Source: Pseudohalocynthiibacter aestuariivivens (lineage in GTDB: Bacteria; Pseudomonadota; Alphaproteobacteria; Rhodobacterales; Rhodobacteraceae). From it: DNA of 64,000 bases. The translations under genes and the position numbers were made by a program. Position 1 is the stretch's first letter. Each line of letters begins with the position of its first letter. The notes under the pieces were generated by a model, which saw only the letters and a program-made list of their open reading frames with translations, had not been told where the DNA came from and did no database searches. The stretch lies in the NCBI RefSeq assembly GCF_018457175.1, contig NZ_JAGFNU010000003.1, positions 124,001 through 188,000 on the forward strand. Direction: 5' to 3'. Positions 16,557 to 27,200 of this stretch are shown piece after piece.

Positions 16557-17237
16557 ATGCGTCTTTCAAAATCACTTCTTTCCGCTTTGGTGCTTTCCGT
16601 TGCAATTGGGGTTTCGTTAAATGAAGCAAATGCCACAGAACGTCAATTCAGTTTTGGCTTGATCAGCACACCTGATGCATCTCACGACATTGGCGGGTTT
16701 AATTCTAACGGTGGATTTAGCAACGTCGATGATAGAAACGCATCCGTAAACGGGCTTTACATCGCATACGGCGCCAAAGATTTGTTTCGGTTGGGTACTT
16801 TACCAATTACCGTCGAAGCCGAAATAGCGGTGACCAACAGCGATGTCGTCACCAACAGCTTCCCCGGAGCACCCGGTCCAGTTTTGTTTTTCTACAATAC
16901 ACACATAAATTCCCAGCGCCTTGCAGCCAATCTTTGGACGCCGATATGGAGCCAATCTGACTGGATGTTAGAAGGTGGTACAGGTCTTGGTGTCCAGGCC
17001 CTGAATATTCGTGTTTCTGATGGCGTCGTTACCGGTAATAGCAGTGACTACGTCCTCTACGGTATGCTAGGGCTTAGAATGTCAAAGGAAATAACGGAGT
17101 CTTCGGGCCTCGAACTTGGACTCCGCTACAGCGATACTGGTACGGCCAACATTCCTTTGGACGGTGGGGCATCAGGCAATTACGAATACAGTCAAAGCGG
17201 CCTGTCAGTGCTGCTGGGCTGGCGTCTGGATATGTAA
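16557..17237 (+). CDS. Predicted outer-membrane beta-barrel protein
   Basis: A 226-residue protein with a Sec signal peptide (LLSALVLSVAIGVSLNEANA, cut near residue 27). The mature part alternates polar and hydrophobic residues (VNGLYIAYGAKDLFRL, ITVEAEIAVTNSDVV, SSGLELGLRYSDTG) and ends with an aromatic-hydrophobic strand, SGLSVLLGWRLDM, as outer-membrane barrels do. Eight strands would fit the length. No specific family is recognised, although it resembles OmpW/OmpA-type barrels in style. It is probably monocistronic. Confidence 0.65.
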   Translation: MRLSKSLLSALVLSVAIGVSLNEANATERQFSFGLISTPDASHDIGGFNSNGGFSNVDDRNASVNGLYIAYGAKDLFRLGTLPITVEAEIAVTNSDVVTNSFPGAPGPVLFFYNTHINSQRLAANLWTPIWSQSDWMLEGGTGLGVQALNIRVSDGVVTGNSSDYVLYGMLGLRMSKEITESSGLELGLRYSDTGTANIPLDGGASGNYEYSQSGLSVLLGWRLDM

Positions 17238-17369
17238 TCAAACCCTCGTTACAATCGACTGAAGTTCAGAAACGGGTAAAGTATTGAAACCACTCAGCAA
17301 TGTGCTTCGATGCTTTGGTTTTCGTCACAGCGTTATGTTTTGCCGAACAACAGTCTTAAGGGTTTCGAA

Positions 17370-17966
17370 ATGGCCAATCCTGCTTCAAGTACGCTTACGC
17401 CCAAAAACATTGTTTCCTTTCTGGAAGACATATTTGAGCGTCGAGGGGGTGAAGAATACCTGGGTGAACCTGTCACGATGGCAGAGCACATGCTGCAGGG
17501 TGCGCATTTCGCGGAACAAGCCGGTGAGCCTGAAATCATTGTCATAGCAGCGCTGCTGCATGACATCGGCCATTTCACAAGCGAATTTGGTACCTTTTCG
17601 ATGGATGACACCAAAGATCGGCTGCACGAAGAAGCCGGTGCAGACGTGTTAGAGCAGTTTTTCCCAACGCTGGTAACCGACTGCGTCCGCTATCACGTTG
17701 CCGCAAAACGCTACCTTTGCGCTGTAAAGCCGGAATACTTCAACCGGCTCTCAGAAGCCTCTGTTCATTCTTTGAACCTTCAGGGTGGGCCTATGAACGC
17801 CGAAGAAGTCGCGATCTTTGAGCAAAACCCGAACCTGAAAGAAATCATTAAAGTTCGCTACTATGATGAGGCAGGCAAACGCGCTGACTATAAAACCCAG
17901 CCTTTTTCCTACTATGCACCGATGGTTCAGCGTGTTGTTGATCAACACTGCGAGCGCAGTTACTAG
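17370..17966 (+). CDS. PhnZ/TmpB-like HD-domain oxygenase (phosphonate degradation type)
   Basis: A 198-residue HD protein. I start at the ATG 17370 (MANPASSTLTPKN). It fits the phosphonate-associated HD family (TIGR03276 type). Counting residues, Tyr30, Glu33, His40, His64, Asp65 and His86 fall at the same mutual spacing as Tyr24, Glu27, His34, His58, Asp59 and His80 of PhnZ as I remember them. The segment RLSEASVHSLNLQGGPM is also family-typical. Such di-iron oxygenases cleave the C-P bond of hydroxyphosphonates. No phosphonate permease or hydroxylase gene is nearby, so this copy is isolated. Confidence 0.78.
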   Translation: MANPASSTLTPKNIVSFLEDIFERRGGEEYLGEPVTMAEHMLQGAHFAEQAGEPEIIVIAALLHDIGHFTSEFGTFSMDDTKDRLHEEAGADVLEQFFPTLVTDCVRYHVAAKRYLCAVKPEYFNRLSEASVHSLNLQGGPMNAEEVAIFEQNPNLKEIIKVRYYDEAGKRADYKTQPFSYYAPMVQRVVDQHCERSY

Positions 17967-18028
17967 GTGAACTTATTCACTTTAGTATCTGTTATTTAAA
18001 GTAAAAAAACCACCAAACTCATCCGCTC

Positions 18029-19300
18029 TTAGAATTTCAGAAATTCTAAAACGTCGCCTTCCATAACCTTTTCAGCATCCGCCGGGATAAGGGCAAGCCC
18101 ATCAGCCGCGCAAAGCAAAGCGACACGCGCTGAATATGAAGGCGATAGCACCTCAGCAATTTCGGTACCGTTTGCATCATATCCCACCAGCTTGGCTGGC
18201 CGAAACTCGCAACGCCCCGGTCTGCGATTTGTAGTGAACCCGGCTTTTACCGTGGTTTTACGCGGCGCAATTTTCGCTGCTCCGGCTCGCTTCGCCAATA
18301 TAGGCGCACCAATCACATGCCATGTCACAAAGGCTGAAACCGGGTTGCCGGGCAGACCAACATAGATTGCGTCGCCCATTGTTCCAATCGCTACGGGTTT
18401 TCCGGGCTTCATGGCAACACGCATTGCATGAATATTGCCACCAGCGGCACGGAATACTGCTGGCATATGGTCTTCGTCACCAACAGACACACCGCCGGTT
18501 GAAATAACCATATCCGCGTTTTCCGCTGCCTTGATCAGCGTTTTGGTCAGGCTTTCAGGGCTATCCTCGACAGTTCCAAGGTCAACAAGTTCGATCCAGG
18601 GTTTGTTGAGTGCGGCGAGCAGCATATAACGGTTAGAATTCCAGATCTGACCCGGGCCAAGGTCCTCACCGGGTGCTTTCAACTCTGATCCCGTGCAGAA
18701 TATCGCAACACGAAGCTTGCGTCGCAAAGTTACATTTCCGTGCCCGGACGCCGCCAATGCGCAGGCCTCACGCGAAGTAATTTCAGTTCCGGCCGGAAGG
18801 ATTGCACCGCCTTTTGGCATGTCCTCGCCCAACAATCGTATGTTTTGGCCCGGCTCAGGTCTGCTTTTTAAGGTAATTTCTGCGCCGATACGTTCAACGT
18901 ATTCCTGCATCACGACGGCATCCATATCAGACGGCACGGGTGCGCCTGTAAATATCCGCACGGCAGACCCTTTGGGCGCACCGGTACAACCCGGGTCACC
19001 CGCTGCAATCCGCCCCGAAACTGGTAAAGTCCACGACCCGCCCCCCGCAAGATCAGCAGTCCGCAATGCATAGCCATCCATCGCTGAATTGTTGAAAGGT
19101 GGCAATGGCACAGGAGACACGGCTGCCTCTGCCGTAATGCGGCCCATCGCCTTCGCAAGTGGAACCGTTTCGGTCTCTGCCACAGGTTCGGCAAGTGCAA
19201 GCCCGGTTTCCAGAGCCATATTCACAGGAATGAGTTTTCCAGAAAGTTCCGGATCATCACATCCACATCCTACTGGTTTTGTTTTTGCAAGATTTATCAT
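18029..19300 (-). CDS. moeA: Molybdopterin molybdotransferase
   Basis: A 423-residue MoeA/gephyrin-type enzyme that inserts molybdate into adenylylated molybdopterin. Characteristic segments are PLPPFNNSAMDGYALR near residue 65, RIFTGAPVPSDMDAVVMQEY, GSELKAPGEDLGPGQIWNSNRY, STGGVSVGDEDHMPAV and AIYVGLPGNPVSAFVTWHV. A short Cys-rich start (CGCDDPE) is unusual. It overlaps the carbonic anhydrase gene by four bases (ATGA) and is the last gene of the nitrate reductase operon, where it would supply molybdenum cofactor to NarG. Confidence 0.95.
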   Translation of the reverse strand: MINLAKTKPVGCGCDDPELSGKLIPVNMALETGLALAEPVAETETVPLAKAMGRITAEAAVSPVPLPPFNNSAMDGYALRTADLAGGGSWTLPVSGRIAAGDPGCTGAPKGSAVRIFTGAPVPSDMDAVVMQEYVERIGAEITLKSRPEPGQNIRLLGEDMPKGGAILPAGTEITSREACALAASGHGNVTLRRKLRVAIFCTGSELKAPGEDLGPGQIWNSNRYMLLAALNKPWIELVDLGTVEDSPESLTKTLIKAAENADMVISTGGVSVGDEDHMPAVFRAAGGNIHAMRVAMKPGKPVAIGTMGDAIYVGLPGNPVSAFVTWHVIGAPILAKRAGAAKIAPRKTTVKAGFTTNRRPGRCEFRPAKLVGYDANGTEIAEVLSPSYSARVALLCAADGLALIPADAEKVMEGDVLEFLKF

Positions 19301-19926
19301 GCCGTTATCCCGTTATTCGATATATGTTCAGCGCGCACGGTACAATCAAGATCGCGCAGCAAACCGTCCTTCAGACCGTAGATCAACCCGTGCACAGACA
19401 CGTCCTTACTTTGTCGCCACGCGCGTTTAAGAATTGGGGTACTGGCGACACGCCCCACCCCATCAATGACGTTCAATTCGGCCAGGCGTTCCAGCCGCAT
19501 TTGAGGCCGACGTATCTGGTTCAGAGCCACTTCATAGGTCACGGCAAGCCTGCGTATTGGCTCTAACCAGTGATCTGCCAACCCGTGGGGCATATCCTCG
19601 CAAGCGGCCTTAACACCGCCACATCCATAGTGACCGCATACAATAACTTCACGGATGTTGAGCGCGTCCACCGCAAACTCCAGTGCAGAAAGGAAATTCA
19701 TGTCGGTTGAATGCACAACATTTGCGACATTGCGGTGTACGAACACCTCTCCCGGATCCAACCCCGCAACCACATTGGCAGGCACACGGCTATCAGAACA
19801 GCCAATCCAGAAAAACTCTGGTGATTGATGCGTGGAAAGGCGCTTGAAATAACCGGGCTGGTTCGCGTGAATGGTGCTCGACCAATTGATATTACGTTTT
19901 AAGAGATCATCAAGCATCTGGCTCAT
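19297..19926 (-). CDS. Beta-class carbonic anhydrase
   Basis: A 209-residue enzyme interconverting CO2 and bicarbonate. Zinc ligands are Cys43 in WIGCSDSR, His99 and Cys102 in CGHYGCGG; Asp45 and Arg47 form the catalytic dyad. Length is typical of the family. It overlaps moeA downstream by four bases and the hemerythrin-like gene upstream by 17, so it is translationally coupled inside the nar operon. Its role there is not obvious; it may supply bicarbonate or buffer pH under oxygen limitation. Confidence 0.93.
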   Translation of the reverse strand: MSQMLDDLLKRNINWSSTIHANQPGYFKRLSTHQSPEFFWIGCSDSRVPANVVAGLDPGEVFVHRNVANVVHSTDMNFLSALEFAVDALNIREVIVCGHYGCGGVKAACEDMPHGLADHWLEPIRRLAVTYEVALNQIRRPQMRLERLAELNVIDGVGRVASTPILKRAWRQSKDVSVHGLIYGLKDGLLRDLDCTVRAEHISNNGITA

Positions 19927-20476
19927 CCGGTATCAGGCAAAGACCGCGGCGCGCCGCAATTCTAAGGGCGAGTGTTTTACGATCAGTCTCTGTCAGGCGC
20001 GCACGTGCCAGCGGCAGGATAATCGCGTTTTCTACAATCAGATGCCGACGCTCATGGTCTGCAAAAGCGTGCAGCCTCGCTGCCTCAGCCTTTGTAAGAT
20101 GTGTTTTCCCAGCACTGACGGCTTCCAGAACAACGGCTGCACTTTCTGCTAAAGCTTTGCCTGCCTCGTGATCTCCATCCAGCCGGAACAGCGTTTTTTC
20201 CAGTTCATCTTCCGGGTGCGCGCGGCGGCGCAAAAGAAGAAAAAGATCTTCTTCTTCGTCCAGCATATGAAGCGGGAGTTCGTCCCGCGTATGGGCCAGA
20301 ATTTTGCGCGCAAGGTCCGAATCTGCCGGTTCCTGCGTTGCCAGCCTGTCAATGTCTGCGCAAACAACGCGCTGTCGCATGTGTTCTTCAACAAAGAATT
20401 CGATGGGGTCGGCCGCAATACGGATGTCGATGCGGTCTTCACCCGACCCCCTTATTCCATGCGGCCCTTGTTCCAT
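19910..20476 (-). CDS. Hemerythrin-domain protein in the nar operon
   Basis: A 188-residue helical protein. Histidines and acids sit in hemerythrin-like positions: FFVEEHMRQR (about residue 32), LPLHMLDEEEDLF (about 70), RLDGDHEAGK (about 101) and FADHERRHLIVENAIILPLA (about 137-152). These would hold a di-iron centre that binds O2 or NO. It starts 15 bases after the ppiC gene and overlaps the carbonic anhydrase gene by 17, so it belongs to the nar operon. A role in NO or oxygen sensing or protection during nitrate respiration is inferred. Confidence 0.75.
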   Translation of the reverse strand: MEQGPHGIRGSGEDRIDIRIAADPIEFFVEEHMRQRVVCADIDRLATQEPADSDLARKILAHTRDELPLHMLDEEEDLFLLLRRRAHPEDELEKTLFRLDGDHEAGKALAESAAVVLEAVSAGKTHLTKAEAARLHAFADHERRHLIVENAIILPLARARLTETDRKTLALRIAARRGLCLIPDEPDA

Positions 20477-20491
20477 CGGTCCTCTCTGACG

Positions 20492-21292
20492 TCAGGCCGC
20501 TATGTGAAGGTCTAGACCTGTCACATCAGCACCCTGCAGTAACTCCTCAACGTAGCGCTGCGCAGCTTTCGCCCATGCCATTTTTTCATACGCTTCGGCA
20601 ATTTGAACACGCACAACCTCAAAAGGCAGAACAGCACCCGGGGCTTTGGCATCAAGCCGGATGATATGCACGCCATAGCGTGTCAGAACCGGCGTTGAGG
20701 CAATTTGCCCCTCATCCAGAGATAAAAGCGCCGCTTCGAATTCAGGCACGGTGTCACCGCTGGCAATCTGACCAAGCTGACCACCATCTCCGCGCGACGG
20801 GCAATCACTGTTGTCTTTCGCGATACGCGCAAACTGATTGGGAGCTCCCTTCAGAATTTCCAGCGTAGCCTTCGCTTTATTCATTGCCTTGTCAGTGGCT
20901 TCGGTATCGTTTGGATCAACTGCAAACAAGATATGTGCCGGCTCGAACAAAGACGGTGCACAAAACCGATCAGGCGCCTTGTCATATGTCGCGCGAAGAA
21001 CGTCGTCGCTGGCGGCTTCCGGCGTGATCGCGTCTTCCAAGACAGCCCTGATCTGGGCTTCTTCGTCGGTTTCAAACTTGCCTTTCGCAACTTCGCGGGG
21101 ATCAGGTTTCAAACCCTGATCACGCGCTTTTTGCAACAGCAATTCACGTATCACCAGCGCCCGGGCCGCCTTGCGCCACGCGAGCCCCGGTTTGCCTTGT
21201 GGGGCTTCGTGGTTCTGTGCCTCTGCCGCAATATCTGCGGCAGAGATTGGTGTACCATTCACGGCGACATCCGCCATTAAGGGCTTTGCCAT
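20492..21292 (-). CDS. Parvulin-type peptidylprolyl isomerase of the nar operon
   Basis: A 266-residue protein. The N-terminal half is a SurA/NifM-like chaperone region without a clear signal peptide. The parvulin domain lies at about residues 110-215, with PAHILFAVD, ARIAKDNSDCPSRGDGGQLGQIASGDTVPEFEAALLSLDEGQI and YGVHIIRLD. It overlaps narI by one base (TGATG). A ppiC gene after narI recurs in alphaproteobacterial nar clusters, where it is thought to aid folding of the reductase. It is probably cytoplasmic. Confidence 0.88.
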   Translation of the reverse strand: MAKPLMADVAVNGTPISAADIAAEAQNHEAPQGKPGLAWRKAARALVIRELLLQKARDQGLKPDPREVAKGKFETDEEAQIRAVLEDAITPEAASDDVLRATYDKAPDRFCAPSLFEPAHILFAVDPNDTEATDKAMNKAKATLEILKGAPNQFARIAKDNSDCPSRGDGGQLGQIASGDTVPEFEAALLSLDEGQIASTPVLTRYGVHIIRLDAKAPGAVLPFEVVRVQIAEAYEKMAWAKAAQRYVEELLQGADVTGLDLHIAA

Positions 21293-21981
21293 TATTTTGA
21301 CCCCTCTTTACGACGCGACCGTACAATCTGATAACCCGGACGCGTGATATAGCGCAGCGGAACAGACAGCATGTGAACCAGCCGTGTGAACGGAAACAGC
21401 AGGAAGATCGTCAGCCCAAGGAACAGGTGTATCTTAAAGATCAGCGCGGCTTCCGAGATATAGCTGGCCGCCTGCCCGTCAAAGGTGAAAATCCCCAAGG
21501 CCCAGGCCATAAACGTTGTCATTTCATGACCATCCAGATGCTGAAGCGAGATAAAGATCGTACCGAGCCCAAGAACCAACTGGATCAGCAGAAGCGCAAG
21601 GATTGCGATATCTGCAAAGCTCGATGTTTTGCGAATACGCGGATCGGTCCAGCGGCGGTGAAACAGCATCAAGCCACCCACCAGCGCCATAATACCCGCG
21701 ATCCCACCAGCAACAACGGCCAGTACTTGCTTGAAGCCGTGTCCAATACCCAGCGCATCGAACACCTGAATAGGTGTCAGCAACCCGACAAGGTGACCGA
21801 AAAAGATGATCAGAACACCCACATGAAACAGGGTCGAGCCGATCACCAGTTGTTTACGCCGCAGCAATTGTGACGAGGACGTTTTCCAGGTGAACGGATC
21901 ACGCTCATACCTTGCGATGGACCCCAGGATCAGAACCGTAAGGGCGATGTAGGGATAAATGCCAAACAGAAACTCATGCAT
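21292..21981 (-). CDS. narI: Respiratory nitrate reductase gamma subunit
   Basis: A 229-residue integral membrane cytochrome b with five transmembrane helices. Heme-ligand histidines are visible in GSTLFHVGVLIIFFGHLVGLL and, in the last helices, in KIHLFLGLTIFLLFPFTRLVHML. It takes electrons from quinol and passes them to NarH. Length is standard. It sits between narJ and the ppiC gene in the nar operon. Confidence 0.96.
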   Translation of the reverse strand: MHEFLFGIYPYIALTVLILGSIARYERDPFTWKTSSSQLLRRKQLVIGSTLFHVGVLIIFFGHLVGLLTPIQVFDALGIGHGFKQVLAVVAGGIAGIMALVGGLMLFHRRWTDPRIRKTSSFADIAILALLLIQLVLGLGTIFISLQHLDGHEMTTFMAWALGIFTFDGQAASYISEAALIFKIHLFLGLTIFLLFPFTRLVHMLSVPLRYITRPGYQIVRSRRKEGSK

Positions 21982-21992
21982 ATCCTGTCTCC

Positions 21993-22694
21993 TTATTCTG
22001 CCGCCGTGGGCGGCGCGTTACGTGGGGTATCCATCTGGGCAAGCATGTCGCGCACTTGCGGACATCCTGCGTTGGGATCGGGGCCAAAAGTGACCTCACT
22101 TTCCTCCCAGACCGCATCAAGCGCTTCCAGATCATTCGGATCATCATCCGGCGTCTCAAGCAGTTCTGCGACAGCTGCTGTATCAACCTTTTCACCGGAC
22201 AGATGTACCAGCGCTTCCATTGCAACAGCATAGCTGCTTTCACGACGTGTCAGCCGCGTATGAAGCGCCTTCAGGATATGGGCCGTATCTGCCAGTATAT
22301 CCTTGCCCTCGCTGATTGGGCGCGCAGACAGGAACTCCAGCAAAACAGGCAGATGATCCGGCAATTCAGTGGTGGCAGGTTCAAACCCTGCCGCCCTGTA
22401 GGTTTCTACCAGATCAACCATCGCGCCACCCCGGTCACGGCTTTCACCGTGGACATGCTCAAACAGGTTGAGGCTGAGTGTGCGCGAGCGGTCAAACAGC
22501 TCCACGTACCGCTCCTGCGCGACGTAGATGTCTGCAGTGGCAATTTCATCCATCAGGCGATCAAGGTCGGCAATCAGATCAGAGGACAGCAAGCCCTCTG
22601 ACGTCAGGGCCGCCATGATCTCTTGTTTGGCTGATTGCAACTCTTCTGTCGGATAGCTCAGAAGGGCTGACATCGCTTTGTATGTCATAATCAT
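21993..22694 (-). CDS. narJ: Nitrate reductase molybdenum cofactor assembly chaperone
   Basis: A 233-residue chaperone that keeps NarG competent for cofactor insertion. The start at 22694 overlaps the narH stop (TGATG) with GGAG eight bases upstream; a longer frame without a ribosome site is rejected. NarJ features are ALLSYPTEELQ near the start, LNLFEHVHGESRDRG and DHLPVLLEFLSARP. Typical length. Confidence 0.95.
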   Translation of the reverse strand: MIMTYKAMSALLSYPTEELQSAKQEIMAALTSEGLLSSDLIADLDRLMDEIATADIYVAQERYVELFDRSRTLSLNLFEHVHGESRDRGGAMVDLVETYRAAGFEPATTELPDHLPVLLEFLSARPISEGKDILADTAHILKALHTRLTRRESSYAVAMEALVHLSGEKVDTAAVAELLETPDDDPNDLEALDAVWEESEVTFGPDPNAGCPQVRDMLAQMDTPRNAPPTAAE

Positions 22695-24223
22695 CAGAAT
22701 GCCTCCGACGGAAGGGTAAGGGTCTTTTTCTTCTTCTTGCCACCAAACAGGCTGCCTTGGCTGATACCCGGTGAACATCCATTGCCATCGGTAAAGCCAC
22801 AGCCACCGCGAATATCGTAAGCCTCTTCCACGGTTTCGCGGTGTGTGGTCGGGATCACGAACCGGTCTTCGTAGTTCGCGATCGCCATGATTTTGTACAT
22901 GTCTTCGATCACACGACCCGACATGCCGACACGGGCTGCAACACCTTCGTCGATCACACCGTCCACCGTTTTCGCACGCATATAGGCACGCATGGCAAGC
23001 ATCCGCTCTAGCGCATGAACCACAGGTTCCTCGTCACCTGCTGTCAGCATGTTGGCAAGGTAACGAACCGGAATGCGCAGAGAGCGGACATCCGGCATAT
23101 CACCGTCATGGCCAATTTGCCCTGCTTCAGCAGCGTTCTGAATTGGTGAAAGCGGCGGAATATACCAGACCATTGGCAAGGTGCGGTACTCCGGGTGCAG
23201 TGGGAAAGCGATCTTCCAGTCCATCGCCATCTTGTAGACTGGTGAAACCTTAGCGCTTTCAATCCAGTCGCCAGGAATACCCTGCTCCAGCGCCATGCGC
23301 TGAACTTCGGGATCATGCGGATCAAGGAACATATCAAGCTGCGCCTGATAAAGGTCCTTGTCATTTGGCGTATTGGCCGCTTCTTCGATCTTGTCGGCGT
23401 CATAAAGCAGAACACCCAGATAGCGGATGCGACCGACACAGGTTTCCGAACAGACAGTCGGATTGCCACTTTCGATCCGCGGATAGCAGAAGGTGCATTT
23501 TTCCGATTTTCCAGTGTCCCAGTTGTAGTAAATCTTCTTGTAAGGACAGCCCGACACACACATCCGCCAGCCACGGCATTTTTCCTGATCAATCAGAACA
23601 ATGCCGTCTTCTTCGCGCTTGTAGATCGCGCCCGATGGGCAGGATGCCGCGCAAGCCGGGTTGATGCAGTGCTCACAAAGCCGTGGCAGATACATCATGA
23701 AGGTGTTTTCATACTCGCCGTAGATTTCTTTCTGAATACCCTCAAAGTTCGTGTCAGCAGACCGCTTGGAGAATTCACCACCAAGAATTTCTTCCCAGTT
23801 CGGTCCCCATTCAATCTTTTCCATCCGCTCGCCGGTGATCTTTGATCTTGGGCGTGCCGTTGGAAAGGCCGTCATTTCCGGGGCTGATTTCAAATGGTCA
23901 TAGTCGAAATCAAACGGCTCGTAGTAGTCGTCGATTTCCGGCAAGTCCGGGTTGGCGAAAATATTCGCCAGAATCCGCCATTTTGACCCCTGCTTGGGTT
24001 GCAGTTTGCCGCGTTTTGTCCGCTCCCAGCCGCCATTCCATTTGTTCTGGTCTTCCCAGTTTTTTGGATAGCCAATACCGGGTTTGGTTTCGACGTTATT
24101 GAACCAGGCGTATTCAACGCCATCGCGGCTCGTCCAGACGTTTTTACAAGTGACCGAGCAGGTATGACACCCGATGCATTTGTCCAGGTTCAGAACCATT
24201 CCGATTTGTGCACGAATTCTCAT
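22694..24223 (-). CDS. narH: Respiratory nitrate reductase beta subunit
   Basis: A 509-residue iron-sulfur protein that carries electrons from NarI to NarG. It has four ferredoxin-type cysteine clusters: CIGCHTCSVTCKN (residues about 16-28), CEHCINPACAASCP, CRGWRMCVSGCPYK (with the Trp typical of the 3Fe-4S centre) and CTFCYPR with CSETCVGR. Length is usual. It overlaps narG by four bases. Confidence 0.98.
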   Translation of the reverse strand: MRIRAQIGMVLNLDKCIGCHTCSVTCKNVWTSRDGVEYAWFNNVETKPGIGYPKNWEDQNKWNGGWERTKRGKLQPKQGSKWRILANIFANPDLPEIDDYYEPFDFDYDHLKSAPEMTAFPTARPRSKITGERMEKIEWGPNWEEILGGEFSKRSADTNFEGIQKEIYGEYENTFMMYLPRLCEHCINPACAASCPSGAIYKREEDGIVLIDQEKCRGWRMCVSGCPYKKIYYNWDTGKSEKCTFCYPRIESGNPTVCSETCVGRIRYLGVLLYDADKIEEAANTPNDKDLYQAQLDMFLDPHDPEVQRMALEQGIPGDWIESAKVSPVYKMAMDWKIAFPLHPEYRTLPMVWYIPPLSPIQNAAEAGQIGHDGDMPDVRSLRIPVRYLANMLTAGDEEPVVHALERMLAMRAYMRAKTVDGVIDEGVAARVGMSGRVIEDMYKIMAIANYEDRFVIPTTHRETVEEAYDIRGGCGFTDGNGCSPGISQGSLFGGKKKKKTLTLPSEAF

Positions 24224-27200
24224 TCTGCTGCCTCCACGTTGGTTGCCGGCGTGTCGAGCCAGTCAACTTTTGTCATCTTGCGAACAATCACAAACTCATC
24301 ACGGTTGGATCCGACCGTTCCGTAGTAGTTGAACCCGTAAGACTGCTGGGCATAGCCACCAATCATATGTGTAGGTTTCAACGTTGCGCGGGTGACCGAG
24401 TTGTGAATACCGCCCCGGTTTCCGGTCCTTTCAGACCCCGGTGTATTCACGATTTTTTCCTGCGCATGATACATGAAGATCGTACCTTCCTTCATGCGCT
24501 GGCTGACAACAGCCCGCGCCGTCAAGGCACCGTTTGCATTGTAAACTTCGACCCAGTCATTGTCGACCAGACCAGCAGTCTTCGCATCGACCTCGCTAAG
24601 CCAGACAACAGGGCCACCCCGGTTCAATGTTAGCATCAACAGGTTGTCTGAATACGTGCTGTGAATGCCCCATTTCTGGTGCGGGGTGATGAAGTTCAGC
24701 ACAACATGCGGCTTACCTTCGTCCGTGTTGATTTCAGAGTTGATTGTCTTCATGTCGACAGGAGGACGATAGGCACAGAACCCTTCACCAAAGGCCCGCA
24801 TCCACAGGTGATCCTGATAAAGCTGCTGACGGCCTGTCAGCGTGCGCCATGGGATCAGCTCGTGCACATTGGTATAGCCGGCGTTGTAGCAAACGCTCTC
24901 GCTCTCAATACCGGACCATGTGGGCGAACTGATGATCTTGCGCGGCTGCGCTGCCAGATCGCGGAAGCGGATTTTCTCGTCTTCCTTGGGCAATGCCAGA
25001 TGCGCGTGTTCGCGACCTGTTGCTTTGGACAGCTCTTCCCACGCTTTTACCGCAACTTCGCCGTTGGTTTCCGGCGCAAGCATCAGGATCATCTCGCAGG
25101 CATCAATAGCCGTTTCAAGAACAGGCATCCCTTTCGAGATTCCTTCGTCCAGCACAACGCCGTTCAGGTCACGCAGATGCTGCACTTCGGGCTCGGTGTT
25201 CCAGGTGATGCCCTTGCCGCCATTCCCGAGCTTGTCGAGAAGTGGGCCGATTGCTGTGAACTTTTTGTAAAGGTTCGGGTAATCCCGTTCGACCGCAATA
25301 TAGTTTGGAGCGGTCTTACCGGGGATCAGATCACATTCGCCTTTCTTCCAATCCAACACCTGATCCTGCGCAATCTCTGCAGGTGTGTCATGCAGAATTG
25401 GCAGTGCCACGATATCGGTTTCAGTCCCCAGAATTTCCGGGGCGACTTCTGAAAACTTCTTGGCAATCGTCTTGAAGATATCCCAGTCCGACCGGCTTTC
25501 GTACGCCGGATCAACCGCAGCTTGCAGCGGGTGAATGAACGGGTGCATGTCTGATGTGTTCAGATCATTCTTTTCGTACCAGCTGGCCGTTGGCAAAACG
25601 ATGTCCGAGTAGACACAGGTCGTGCTCATGCGGAAGTCGATTGTTACAAGAAGGTCGAGTTTGCCTTTCGGCGCGTCTTCATGCCACTTCGCCTCTTTCG
25701 GCATCACGCCGCCTTCTTCGCCGAGGTCCTTGCCCAACACACCGTGTTGGGTGCCTAGAAGATGCTTGAGGAAATACTCGTGACCTTTGCCGGAAGACCC
25801 AAGCAGGTTCGAGCGCCAGACAAACAGGTTACGCGGCCAGTTTTCCGGTGCATCCGGGTCTTCACAGGACATCTGCAAATCGCCAGATTTCAGCTGCTCC
25901 GCAACGTATGCCGGAATTTCCTTGCCAGCCTTTTTCGCAGCGTTCGCAACATCCAGAGGATTGGTTTTGAGCTGCGGTGCTGACGGCAACCAGCCCATCC
26001 GCTCGGCGCGAATGTTGTAGTCGATCAGGCTGATGTCCCAATCACCCTCAGGTGCGGTGGGTGACAGGATTTCACTTGCCGAGATTTGCTCGTAGCGCCA
26101 CTGATCCGTGTGCGCATACCAGGCGCTGGTTGAATTCATGTGCCGCGGCGGCCGTGACCAATCTAGGGCAAAGGCCAATGGCTGCCAGCCGGTTTGCGGA
26201 CGCAGTTTTTCCTGCCCCACGTAGTGGCTCCAGCCTCCTCCTGACTGGCCGACACATCCGCACATCACCAACATGTTGATGATACCGCGGTAATTCATAT
26301 CCATGTGATACCAGTGGTTCAGACCGGCACCGAGGATGACCATGGATTTCCCTTTGGTCTTTTCTGCATTGAGCGCGAATTCACGCGCGACTGTTTCGAT
26401 CTTGTCGGCAGAGACGCCAGTGATCTTTTCAGCCCATGCAGGGGTGTAGGGAATGTCTTGTGAGTATTTGCTTGCGACCCAATCCCCGCCAAGACCACGA
26501 TCAAGACCGTAGTTTGCGCAGAACAGGTCAAACACGGTCGCAACAAGGATTTCCTTCTTGCCGGACTTGATGCGCTTAACCGGAAGGTTCTTTGTCAGAA
26601 CATCCGGATGTTCGCATTTCACGAAGTTCTCGGATGCTTCACCACCGAAATATGGGAAATCAACGCCCATAATATCGTCATGGTCTTCGTCCAGAATGAA
26701 CGACATTTTCAGATCGGTGTCTTTTCCCTTGGCGCGTTCTTCAAGGTTCCATTCGCCGTCTTCGCCCCAACGGTAGCCAACGGTGCCATTGGGTGAAACC
26801 AGACCACCTGATTTTTCATCCCAGGCAACGGTTTTCCATTCGGGGTTATTCTTTTCACCGAGCTTGCCGTGCAGATCGTCGGCACGCAAGAACCGGCCCG
26901 GTACAAGTTTGCCGTCTTTTTCGTCGAGCTTCACCAGCATCGGGAAGTCGCTGTATTTACGGGTGTACTCTTCAAAATACTCGGCTTGCCGGTCAATGTG
27001 GAACTCGCGCAGAATGACGTGGCCCATGGCCATCGCCAACGCACTGTCTGTTCCTTGTTTTGGAGCGAGCCAGATGTCGCCAAATTTTGCGGCTTCTGAA
27101 TAATCCGGACAGATGACAGCGGATTTCGTGCCGCGATAGCGGGCCTCTGTATAGAAGTGCGCGTCAGGTGTTCGGGTTTGCGGAACATTACTGCCCCAGA

